From NCBI GenBank assembly GCA_015680685.1, contig MNCI01028318.1:477536-541535 (forward strand): a stretch of 64,000 nucleotides of DNA, written 5' to 3'. The translations under genes and the position numbers were made by a program. Of the stretch, positions 55,087-64,000 are shown one piece after another. The notes under the pieces were generated by a model. That model did no database searches, had not been told where the DNA came from, and was given only the letters and a program-made list of their open reading frames with translations. Position 1 is the first letter of the stretch; the number at the start of each line of letters is the position of its first letter. The DNA is from Gnetum montanum. Lineage: Eukaryota; Streptophyta; Gnetopsida; Gnetales; Gnetaceae.

Positions 55087-55104
55087 GCCCTCCTTCTAGC
55101 GCCA
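55087..55104 (-). other. Primer-binding site of element H (tRNA-Asn-like)
   Basis: TGGCGCTAGAAGGAGGGC, six bases after the LTR, is complementary to the 3' end of plant tRNA-Asn as I recall it (...CCTCCTTCTAGCGCCA). Confidence 0.75.
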
Positions 55105-55110
55105 AAAAGG

Positions 55111-56321
55111 TGTTGATGCGTAAATTTTAGACACACGAATACTTATGAAAACTCGTTTTAGGAGACTATTGCCTAGGGTGCCTCATGTATGGGTACAGAA
55201 ACCCAGGAATAGTCTCAGCTGAAAAAGCTATGTGACATTTAAACAGATAAATTGAATTAGGAAATTTGATAAAGAAACTTAAATAGAATAACTATCTCAA
55301 CCTTAAACAAGAAAAGTAAAGTGGTAAGGGAAATGAAAAATTGTTATCTTTTTTTTTTTTTAAATAACCGGGAGTTTGANCAAGGGAAATGAAAAATTGT
55401 TATCTTTTTTTTTTTTTTAATAACCGGGAGTTTGAGAACTCCAAACACAAGCAAAAGTTTGATTTTAACGATCTATTCAGAAATAAACATTTGACAGACA
55501 GTAATGGTTTTGTTACAATAACCTTACATCAAATTAAAGATGATTAAGTAAAACAAAACTTAACTCAACACAAAGCAATGATGGTCCAAGCAACAAAACA
55601 TGTAGCCCAGGTGCCTGCTTGTCTATGTTGCCTTCCTAGTAGAACGAAAATTCATTGCCAACTCTAGCTTTCAGTAGAAAGAAAAATCGCTGCCCACTTT
55701 GGCTCTCAGTAGAACAGACAAATCATTGCCCCTCTAGCTCTGCTAAAATAGAAAAATCACTGCCCCTCTGGCTCTCCGCTAGAACAAAAAAATCGTTGTT
55801 GTTGTCCACCCACCTACATCTACGTTTCCTGGCCGTTTTCTGCAGCGTAGAGAGAGAGACTACTGTCCACGAGAGACTTGCTGCTCTGCCGTCTGCTGTC
55901 ACCACATGAGGAAGACCGCGTAGGAACAGAGAGAGATGCTCACCTCTCCTCTGATCATCCTCAAAGAAATCGGTTTCTCTCCTGCTCCACCTCCCCCCTG
56001 ATGTTGGCTCAGCTCTTCCCTCTAAATAGTGGCCCGGCGAGAGAAAAACCCTAACTCTAAACTACCAGCAACCTTTGTCGTGTATTATTTTTGCCTTTTT
56101 CCTCATATCGCTGCTACAAAAAAAAAAAGAAACAAAATAGGATAATCGTCATGGGTCATGAGTTATGGGTGGATGGTTGTTTGTCTGTTGTTTATGGCCC
56201 ACCAGCACATGGACAATGGCCATGTGCAACCTTATGGCGCTCTATTTTTAATTTTATAATTTTTTTATTTTTTTATTTTTATCTTTTATTTTATTTTTTT
56301 GAAAAATTGTACTCGTTCAAA
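55111..56321 (-). repeat. 5' LTR of element H (outer end truncated)
   Basis: It aligns with 49856-51041 from GCGTAAATTTT to TTTGAACGAG, then changes to host intron. About 55 bp around a single N at 55380 are duplicated, probably by the assembler. Confidence 0.85.
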
Positions 56322-56629
56322 GAAGGATGCTGTTGCTGTGTATATCATCAAAGCCGAAAGCAGATTAATCAGTAAATGTAAAATAATGGGCGAATACGCT
56401 CAAGGATGAGAATCATGGCCTAGAGTTTTTGAGAGTAATTTCAAATGAATCTCATTGCAGGTTTGATAAACAGTTCAGACCTCGCAACATGATGGATAGA
56501 GATGCGGGTGAAAAAACGAAAATATTCAACAGTCATCTTGCCCATAGCATAAGTATTTGAAAACGAGTTTTGGAAACAATGTGAACGAGAACGAAAGTAA
56601 AATATAAAGAAAGGAGAAGGATCTGGTAC
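56322..56629 (-). other. Remaining intron of the TPD1-like gene
   Basis: Sequence between the exon 1 donor (GTACCAG at 56629) and element H. No coding signal apart from read-through of exon 1. Confidence 0.5.
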
Positions 56630-56723
56630 CTTGCAGAACAGCATCGTGGTCAAGGCAGCGTCCGAGCAGGATACAGCTCCAGATGAACAACAAGAAAGTG
56701 AGCCAAACTTTCTGTGAACGCAT
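56630..56723 (-). CDS. TPD1-like exon 1 (signal peptide)
   Basis: ATG at 56723 encodes 'MRSQKVWLTFLLFIWSCILL', a basic N-terminus and hydrophobic core typical of a secretory signal. Then 'GRCLDHDAVLQ' aligns with the C-x-x-D-D-I-V-V-x-Q segment that precedes the core in TPD1. The exon ends at a CAAG/GTACC donor in phase 1. Short upstream ATGs occur in the leader (for example ATGTGA at about 56764). Confidence 0.65.
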
Positions 56724-56818
56724 GATGATAAAGAAGAAGATAAATGCGTGCACACATATCACATGCCCTCCTTGAAAAATTTTCTCATAGCCTCTGTAAC
56801 TGCAGCAGGGAACACACC

Positions 56819-56828
56819 TTTATAAACG
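56819..56828 (-). promoter_or_regulatory. TATA box of the TPD1-like gene
   Basis: TTTATAAAGG on the minus strand about 100 bp upstream of the ATG, leaving room for a leader of about 65-70 bases. Confidence 0.5.
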
Positions 56829-57514
56829 GTTATTGTTTGACGCTTCCAGGAAAATTGATGTCTTCTTCCAATGGAACCGGATCGGATATGTTTCTATGTG
56901 TTTGTACTTAACCGTCTTTTTGTCTTCAACTCGAAGATGCCTTTGTACTTAAACGGTATTTTTGTCCTAGCGGGTCAACTTTTATGTCAACCAAGATGAA
57001 GTGTATCAAAGGACATGTCCTTTTAGGAAATTGTTTTATTGTTCTACAATAACCATCAACTTAGCCACCTACATGTAATAAGGTTAAGAGGATATCCTTG
57101 GTGTTAGTGTCACTAGGCAAGGGAAACTCCCTACATCAATTGATTTTCCCCATTTTGATAGAATTTTTCTTAGGCATGTGGTGGCTAGAGTTTTCCACAA
57201 GGCACACATATATATGGTGATAGCAAAATGTTTTGCTGTATAGGTTGTACATGCAATGATGATTATTCAATACAATGATTTTATGGATGGTATAGGATCT
57301 ATGCCAAATGATAAACCACTCCACATATGTTATGTGGAGGATGCATGGCATACATGCATACCCATACAAAGTGCTCAAGCTTAAAAAAATGTGATAACAG
57401 ATATAAAATTTGTATAACAAATTGAACACTTAACCTTGCACTTTTTATTAAAATTGCATACCATTGTTCTATGTAAGTTGGTTTACATATAAAATATTTT
57501 TTTACTATTTAATC

Positions 57515-57600
57515 ATGTGTCTCTAGGTCCCACCCTTGTTTGTCAGCATGCTTACCAACGGACATGCTAGCAGGCAGGGGTGGGACCCAAAGAGACACAT
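57515..57600. repeat. 86-bp imperfect foldback
   Basis: ATGTGTCTCT-(A)-GGTCCCACCC and its inverse near 57600 (GGGTGGGACCCAAAGAGACACAT) form arms of about 35 bp around a short loop, extended by CAGCATG/CATGCTAG. No clear target duplication seen. It could be a MITE remnant or a small inverted repeat. Confidence 0.5.
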
Positions 57601-58239
57601 AAACATGGTTTAAATGGTCATGGAATATACATGGATGAGTTACATGAAATGACCCATAAATTGACGTGGATCAGTTTCTGGTTTTCCTAGGATTTGCAAT
57701 GTGGAAGCAATGGTAAACTTAACAGTCAAAGTATATTTAACTGTAGTGATGTTAAAATTAACATGGTGGTTGACTTGGAAACAACATGGTGATTTTATTC
57801 ATTCAAATGATATACATAGAGTGGACAGGTGTGTATAGGATTTACATAACCATGTAGAATTCACATGTTCAAAAGGAGACTCAATTAGTAAACATGTCAT
57901 CAAAATTCAGGGGTTTGCTATTCCTAAGTCTCTGATGTCTTGGGCACTTTATATTGGAATGCTTTGCATAGCTGTATTTGTTGTTGAAGGTAGGTTTAAT
58001 GATGGTTGGTGTGTCAAAGATGGTTGATGCATTAAGATTTTATCTAGGAGTTTGTTGCTAAGGATTTAATGATATTTTTAGCTATTCCACATATTGTTAA
58101 AGCATGTTGTGTTAAAGGTGGCTTTTGTACTAACACTAAAGGTGGTCTTGGCATTAATAATCCTAAAGATTAATGAATGATGATACCTTTAATATTGGTG
58201 GTTAGATTTGTTCCATTTCATGAGTTCATGTTGATCAAT

Positions 58240-59030
58240 ATTTCAAATGAGGTCAACATATGCTCCTAATTTATCCAAGCCTTCATATTAGCTCATTTTC
58301 CTAATTTTTCATAACTCTTCTTATCAAAGGATGGAAATATTTTCAAAGACTATAAAGACCTCACTAGGGATAGAGCCATAAATGTAAGGCTTACAATATC
58401 TATAGTTCTTATGTCCATGATAGCTTTAGAAAGTGTTTAACCTTAAGATTTGTAAATTGTAAGAAACCATGTGAGTTGTATAGGTAACTACCTCTTCACA
58501 CCATAGTGACTAGTACTATAGACACACATTAAGGATTAAGTTGCTTAAATAACAAACCTTTGTATTTTTGAAAGTTGATGATCACATATTGTGATAGCTA
58601 GGGTGGGACTTTGTTTCTAGTGTAGACAACCTTTATGATTGTTTCCATTATACCATTGTCCAACCTTGCTTCTATCCATATGTTGCATGTTAGCATGACC
58701 TTTATATATTTAGCAATAGGTACCTTCTACTCTAGGCTATTGTCATCTAGGTGCATGGTTGGTGTGGGTGTAGCTTCAATGATGCATCTAACAATTATTT
58801 CATCAAGGATTTGTAGCTTGATAAAGTTGTGTATTCTAATCTTTTCATTGGTTGGGTAAAGTTGCAATGCAACTTTAAACCTATCTTGGCCACTGAATGG
58901 GCTGGGAATGTTAGGCCTCATCATTAGTAGCTCTTACTCATCATCTATTGTAATGTCATTTTGCATATTTGTAAGAAACTACTTGAATTTATGTTGATCT
59001 AGGCCACTGACATATTTTGTATACACCATG
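58240..59030 (-). pseudogene. PIF1-like DNA helicase C-terminal fragment
   Basis: Minus-strand frames contain 'FKVALQLYPTNEKIRIHNF' (about 58870), 'KYIKVMLTCNIWIEARLDNG' (about 58695), 'VPP', 'YVIINFQKYKG', 'SLTFMALSLVRSL' and 'FPSFDKKSYEKLGK' (about 58320). These match, in order, the PIF1 helicase C-terminal motifs (L-x-P-T-N-E-x-V; V-M-L-T-x-N-L-W-x-x-x-G-L-V-N-G; G-L-T-F-V-A-L-S-R-V-R-S-L; F-S-x-D-R). The K-S-Q-G-x-T motif region is lost. Stops are many. It could be from a Helitron or from a plant PIF1-like gene; no Helitron termini were seen. Confidence 0.68.
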
Positions 59031-59065
59031 TTAAGCATGGCAGTGGCCTAGAAGCTCTTTCACAA

Positions 59066-59680
59066 TGATGAGTGGTGGAGTATCCAACATCCAACCATAT
59101 GAGATACAAGTGTTCATGCATGATCTTAGTTAAATTCCATAGACAAGGCAATGTGATTATGAGAGTACTTGGTTAGAGTTTGTGATCATTATCTTCCCAT
59201 GCTAGATAGTAAATTCAATGTGTATGGTTTAACTCACGATGAGGTATATGATAGATGATGTTGTGTTGGCCATATTACACCTAGTAAACATGAAGTAAAT
59301 GGAAAGTGATTCTAAGTCTAAGTAATAGTAAACAAACCTAATCTAGCCTATGTGATGAGTAGCTAGTCTTGATCTTCCATTTACACCTTCAACTTAATGC
59401 AACTACTACTAGGATTACCAAGTACCACATTGCTGGATGTACCAAGTGATAGCACTACTGGGTTACCAAGTAGCTACANCTAAAAGCTAAAATTAAGAAA
59501 AAAAATTAAAATAGTTATGCTACTATGTTATCAAATCTATTGTGGATCTATGCACCTAAGTGTTACTTTTATTGGTTGGCATGCACCCTACGATATTATT
59601 TATATGATAATGTATCTATGACATCATAGATATGATATCATAGCTATAATATCATTATCATCAAAATTTTGACTTTATCA
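59066..59680 (-). repeat. LTR I: old 3' LTR of a C/D-like element (minus)
   Basis: It begins TGATGAGTGGTGGAG at 59066 and ends at ...GACTTTATCA (59680), followed by a decayed polypurine tract TGCCCCCACG and a stretch of internal sequence to 59878. GATATC remnants lie at 59590-59650. A single N at 59479 interrupts it, and it is about 250 bp shorter than the other LTRs. Confidence 0.7.
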
Positions 59681-59878
59681 TGCCCCCACGATTAACTAAA
59701 AACTTATCCTTAAGTTAAAAAATGAGGATAGAGTCCCTTAAAAAATTGAGAGGTAGATTTACGTGACACTAACTACTCTATACAAGAATGTTGAGTGTTG
59801 TAGTGGTGTTTTACAAAAATGATACAAACATGACATAACAAACTTTACAATACAAAAATCAAATTTGGTGAAGCAAGA

Positions 59879-60745
59879 TGATGAGCAACAAGGTACCTCC
59901 TATGCCCAACCATATGAATCACAAGCATTCACCCATGATCTGGTCAAATCTTGTGCATGGGAAAAGTTGTGGCATCTAGATTGTTATTCCTTGATCACAA
60001 TTTGCTATCTTCCCACTTAGACTAGTGGTAGTTTTTTCATGTACGGTTTAGTTTAGAGTGAGACATATGATTTTTGATGTTGTTTCAACCTTATGCTACT
60101 CCTAATGATAATAAATAAATCAATTATTTAAACTAATTAACAAAAAAAATTAAAGTCTAAACTAGCCTATGGGCAATGAGTGTCTGTTTCTATCTTGATG
60201 TACATGTTTTGAACCCATGTATCCACTATTGGAATTACCAAACGCTATGCTACTGAGAAAACCAAGAAATAACACTACTAGGATTACCAAGTGAATCTGT
60301 GTTTATGCTTAAAACTAGTCATGCTCATTCTACCAATTCATTAACATGCATGAAAATGTAAATATTAACTAAGTACATGGAATATAAATTGTATTAAAAG
60401 TAAATTTAATCTAAGTCAAAGTGCTACAATGAATAAGAATTAATCTTGATCTTATTGTCATCCATGGAATGTGTCTAGGTACATTGCCACTTGAATAAGA
60501 CATTGCACAACTAACTCAGATCCATACTTCAGGCACTCATTGATTGCTCTCTAAGACTACAAAATAAAACTACAAGAGTACATCTAATTTAGTAACCAAA
60601 GAATGCTAATACATGGTGGGAGCACATGTATTTATAGACTTTATTATGGAGTTGTATCAATGATGTCTCATAAACATAGCAAATGCTATGTTGACGTGGC
60701 CTCATCAATGGGGATCCATCAATGTGACTCTTTGATGCTTCATCA
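59879..60745 (-). repeat. LTR J: old 3' LTR of a related element (minus), inserted in I's internal region
   Basis: It starts TGATGAGCAACAAGGTACC at 59879 and ends TGCTTCATCA at 60745, followed by TACCCACACAACTAC (polypurine tract remnant) and about 145 bp of internal sequence. AATCTT...TTATTGTCAT marks the polyadenylation signal region at about 60448. No recognisable palindromes remain. Confidence 0.68.
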
Positions 60746-60891
60746 TACCCACACAACTACATGAAAAATCATCCTTGAGTTCCTTTACAAAATTGGGATG
60801 GTATGGGAATATTAACTGACACTTGACATAAAAAATTAACATAACAAAACTAACTGCAACATTACAAAATTTTATTCTAGTGGATGCATAA

Positions 60892-61693
60892 TGATGAGCC
60901 GCGATATCGCATCAATCACGATATAGCGTTGGCCCCTACGATATCGCGTACGCAATATCGTAGCCCGTCGCTAGTTCTATAAATAATAGGCATATTTCCC
61001 TTGTTTCTCATTCTAGATCTAGACCCTTAGCTACACTCTGGTAGTTTTACCATTCCAAAGATAGAATAATTTCCATGTGCCCGCAGTAGGAGTCTCAAAG
61101 TGAATGGATCTTTATTCGAGCAAATTGTTCCTGAGCACACATTTGTGTACAGCAATAAAGATAAACCTTTTGATAAACCTTGTAGTACATGGACTAAGCT
61201 AAATAGGACTTAATTACTATTGAATGTTTAAATACTTTCTTAGACAATTAATCTTTCTCAACCCTTTACTCTCCTAGTTAAGTGCATTCAGTACGATCGA
61301 TTCGAGCACGTGTGACGATTGGTAATCCAGTAATGAGCAGCATTTGGTAATCCTAGTAGCATTGCACTGGTTTAGGGTGTGTGTGGAAAGTGGGAATGGA
61401 TACGAGTGCTAGGACGATTAGAACTTAGTTAGTGAATAGTTAGTCACTTAGTCTCTTCACCTTTCCCTCTTAGCATAAGGTGTTAAAAAGATAAAAGACA
61501 TAAAAATCACATACCTCAAACTTACTTAACCATACAACCATGATAATACAAGTAAGTTTGGGAAGACAAAGATTGATTAACCTTAAGTGTTTCATTAGGG
61601 TGCCTAAGCACTTAGTCCTTGGAGTTTGACCGGATCATGCATGAGACACTCATATTCGTATGGTTGAGTGTAGGGGTACCTCGCCACACATCA
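60892..61693 (+). repeat. 5' LTR of element K
   Basis: It starts TGATGAGCCGCGATATCGC and ends CTCGCCACACATCA. GATATC units lie at 60898-60965, TATAAATA at 60978-60985 and AATAAA at 61154-61159. Clearly A-family, but many CG sites are decayed. Confidence 0.88.
60898..60985 (+). promoter_or_regulatory. GATATC array plus TATA box of element K
   Basis: Four units, the last two paired around GTAC (CGATATCGCGTACGCAATATCG), 13 bp or so before the TATA box. Confidence 0.75.
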
Positions 61694-61694
61694 T

Positions 61695-61712
61695 TGGCAC
61701 TATTGCCAGGGA
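61695..61712 (+). other. Primer-binding site of element K (tRNA-Asp type)
   Basis: TGGCACTATTGCCAGGGA matches the recalled tRNA-Asp complement at 14 of 18 positions, with only transitions. Confidence 0.78.
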
Positions 61713-61838
61713 CTTAGTTGTTTGTGCGCTATGTTGAACATAGGAAATCATTCACATCGTTGGGAGCTAGAACAAATCCTTAGGATTAATCAAGAGAAAA
61801 ATAACATAATGGTAAACACCACACTGAACAATACTAAT

Positions 61839-64000
61839 ATGTCTTCTTCTTCGAAGAAAAGCACTTTACCACCTAGGACCAACACTAGAGACAATCAGCA
61901 CCACAACACTCATAACCAAGAACTTCCAGTTCCTCAACAATTTAGTGTGGTATATATTCATCACGATGAATATATACCCAAATTTACCTTTGTCTTCCAT
62001 CAAGATGAACAACTGCGTTGGAGAGACTTGGAGGGTAACATAGTGTTGCCTCTACACAGAGTAGCCCCCAACATGCTCCTTCGTGCCCTTGCATGAATAG
62101 GCATGTCAAAATTATACGTTGAGTACATTGCATGTGATTACAACACAAGGGACTACCATCCCACAGAAGCACAATGTCAAAGGGATTTGCAATAGGAGAG
62201 ATACCACACATAATTGAAGGGAAAATGTCGTTGTAATGCTTCACCCGTCTTAAATGAAATTGAGGGTGGTGAACCTGTTTTCATAGGTTCTCCACAAAAT
62301 GATGTTCCCCCTCCTAACGATGGTTAGGAGGTGGTGTATTAGAACCTTCAATCCATGATTCACAACCCTAGTTTTAATTCCCATGAACACCAAGTGTTCA
62401 ATGAGGGAACACAAACACAAGATAAGTGCGGGCATTCTGATCGTCATCACGATCGGGGTCGAGACCACTGAAGAGAGGGTAGGAAACATAGTCATGGCGA
62501 TGGTTCTCCTTCTTCTTCACCTTCGTTGTAGCATTCACCCTCTCCTTCAACATAAAGATGCAATCATAAGGAACCTAACCATGAGGATAAGGGTAAGCAA
62601 AATGAGAGACCTTGACGAGAGAGTCGAGAGCGAGGACAAGGGCACTCTAGAGAATCAAGGCATGGAAGAAGGAAAAGTAGGGAACCATGTAGACATCATA
62701 GATGCTATGAGATAAATGACCATGGAGAGCCCCTACTTGAAACCTAAAGCATGTTAGACATTACAGAGGCTGTTAGAATACCTACAAAGGACCAGAAAGA
62801 TAGTAGGATCAAGAGATTAGACATGAATAATATCGCATGATTTGAGGGGGGATACAATGCTGATCCTCAGAACCATTTATAGGCATTTCACGATGCATGT
62901 GCCTTGTAAAATATTGAGAAAAAATGGCAAAAATTAAATTTTTTCCCAAGGACACTAGTAAAAGAAGTGAAAAGATGGTACTGATCCTTAGAACTAGAAT
63001 CCATTTGAAGGTGGAGTACGATGCTAGAACTGTTTAACGATAAGTATCAAACATACCCCCAAGTGTCCAACCTATGAAAGCAAATCCAAGGATGGAAGTA
63101 GGAAACTCATGAATCCTTGGATGTTGTCATGGGCTATTATTATACACTTTACATCGTTGCCCAGGCCATGGTTACTTGCAGCAGGATCAACTATGCCATC
63201 TCGTAGATGGACTTAGGCATGAAACTAGGAGAACCCTTAGAATGTATGCCCAAGGGAGATTATCGAAGCTTAGGTTCCATCAGATCCATAGATTTCTGAA
63301 GTAAGTAGCTAAGGAAGAAGGAGAGCTACGTAAGAGAGAAAGTGCAGAAGAATACAACTATGATCCTTCCTTCTGAAAAAGGGGAGTAAGGTTCTATGAG
63401 GAGGAGTATGAGTCACCACTCGAAGAGATGGTGAATAGGAAAACCTTGCCACTTCAAAAATTAACAATAGAAGTGTCAGCAAAATAACCGTAGATCAAAT
63501 TTGGGACTCCTTAGATAGTATATTTGAAATCATTCTAAAAATTGTAGAGAAGTCTAAGGAGCAAGGTAGTGATTATGATAAAAAGAAGAAGAGGGATTTG
63601 GACCATGCACATAACAAAGGTAAGGGTAAAATGGCTATCTCTGAAGAGGTCGTGGATTTTGATATGGACAATGATGGTGGATGTGAGATATGCCTGTATG
63701 ACCATCCTAAGGGATGTTTCCTAATAATCTCACATTTGTAAGAGTCTATGGTGTATGCACTTAACCCATGACATAACAAATGGAAAACACCCTGATGGTT
63801 ACCTTATCCTCAAGGTAACCCAAGGTAGTTCCACCAATCGCTAACGTATTATCCAAGTGGAACTCTACCACAACCTATTAAGCAACACCAGCAGTGGCAA
63901 TATCCACAATTATGGGGTATGCCACCACCAAGGAAACAATAACCAGATCCATATGGCTACTACATGTAGCAGACAATCTCTCCAAGTGACTCTATTGGTC
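61839..64000 (+). pseudogene. Element K gag (to window end)
   Basis: ATG at 61839 (MSSSSKKS...) aligns with the A and B gag starts. The N-terminal block is conserved ('HHDEYIPKFTFVFHQDEQLR'), as are the Gag core region (about 62850-63290) and the zinc-knuckle-like 'CEICLYDHPKGC' (about 63680-63720). Many TGG/CAA codons have become stops, the first at 62094. The Pro/Gln/Tyr-rich linker is under way at 64000, so protease would lie beyond the window. Confidence 0.82.

Larger units (their letters stand above)
49856..56321 (-). mobile_element. Element H: non-autonomous retrotransposon of the G family in the TPD1-like intron
   Basis: LTRs are 55111-56321 (5') and 49856-51041 (3'), with gag-protease plus integrase tail, a tRNA-Asn-like primer site and polypurine tract. 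It has the same missing segment (RT to integrase core) as G. The 5' LTR lacks about its first 40 bp (TGTTTAGGCC... present at 51041 in the 3' LTR). This explains why no target duplication is found (GAGTC on the left, GAAGG on the right). It contains a 334-bp N gap and one single-N duplication. Confidence 0.88.
49384..56723 (-). pseudogene. TPD1-like secreted cysteine-rich protein gene, intron invaded by element H, one in-frame stop
   Basis: TPD1 (TAPETUM DETERMINANT 1) of Arabidopsis is a small secreted ligand of the EMS1/EXS receptor kinase that specifies tapetum cells in anthers; its paralogues share a Cys-rich core. Two minus-strand exons, 56723-56630 and 49646-49384, join in phase 1 to give a protein of about 118 residues: signal peptide, then 'CLDHDAVLQ', then the core. 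A canonical donor (CAAG/GTACC) and an AG acceptor (CCAAG/ACCC) are present. Element H fills the intron. A TAG at 49578-49576 interrupts the core, so the copy is probably non-functional, unless this is a sequence error. A TATA box and a polyA signal flank it. Confidence 0.7.
56724..58239. other. Upstream region of the TPD1-like gene; otherwise unassigned
   Basis: The proximal promoter lies at 56724-56900. Beyond it I see only AT-rich DNA, a foldback at 57515-57600 and no supported ORF. Confidence 0.4.
60892..64000 (+). mobile_element. Element K: Ty3-type retrotransposon, 5' part (continues beyond window)
   Basis: 5' LTR (60892-61693), tRNA-Asp-type primer site and gag homologous to A and B, all on the plus strand. 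It is inserted about 145 bp inside the internal region belonging to LTR J. Whether it carries polymerase is not visible. Confidence 0.88.

Noticed and set aside
54189-55136. Long ORFs of 315, 159 and 138 codons crossing the N gap
   Set aside because: They are open only because 334 N bases contain no stops. Real coding content is the gag piece on the 3' side of the gap.
57136-57429. 97-codon ORF with aromatic-rich sequence
   Set aside because: Composition follows AT-rich DNA, no start context, no motif, and no support from repeats or neighbours.

Overview
The window is nuclear DNA of a flowering plant from a retrotransposon-dominated, AT-rich intergenic region. The evidence is nested Ty3- and Ty1-type LTR retrotransposons primed by sequences complementary to plant tRNAs, an RTE-type LINE tail, and a small secreted-protein gene of the plant TPD1 family. 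I cannot name the species. Only one long intact reading frame remains (1091 codons, minus strand, 20068-23343). It is the Gag-protease of a retrotransposon, not a cellular gene.

Layout. Positions 1-7007 hold the 3' part of element C (plus), a Gag element without protease or polymerase but with a second coiled-coil-rich ORF. Positions 7008-24667 hold element B (plus), an old Ty3 element of Athila-like appearance with a complete but dead gag-PR-RT-RH-IN series. Inside the 3' LTR of B lies element A (16899-24495, minus), the best-preserved element, with target duplication ACCAT. The first LTR copy of B at about 7670 preserves the uninterrupted target site. Positions 24668-29032 are host DNA with a degraded RTE LINE tail.

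Positions 29038-49041 are a Ty1-copia element E (minus, target duplication CTAGA). It was later cut by a solo LTR F (32061-33057, CTATA), element D (33182-39896, minus, ACCAT, same family as C) and element G (40287-48116, plus, ATAAT). Positions 49384-56723 are a TPD1-like host gene on the minus strand. Exon 1 (56723-56630) encodes a signal peptide and exon 2 (49646-49384) the cysteine-rich core. Element H (49856-56321, minus, same family as G) sits in its intron, and exon 2 has one in-frame stop. Upstream lie unassigned DNA, a foldback, a dead PIF1-like helicase fragment, and a chain of insertions: LTR I, then LTR J, then element K (60892 to past the window end, plus).

Common themes. (1) A, C/D and G/H have all lost reverse transcriptase, RNase H and the integrase core but kept gag and cis signals, so they must have moved with proteins supplied in trans. 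B is a model for an autonomous relative of A and C/D. (2) Nearly every LTR of the A/B/C/D/F/K group carries, just upstream of a TATAAATA box, an array of palindromes built on GATATC (best form GCGATATCGC, sometimes doubled around GTAC). A second array sits inside C. These arrays are the most unusual structure in the window. (3) Primer-binding sites split the elements into a tRNA-Asp group (A, B, D, K) and a tRNA-Asn-like group (G, H). Decay of these sites is almost wholly C-to-T/G-to-A, as expected for methylated DNA.

All identifications rest on reading the sequence and remembered family motifs. No search was run.
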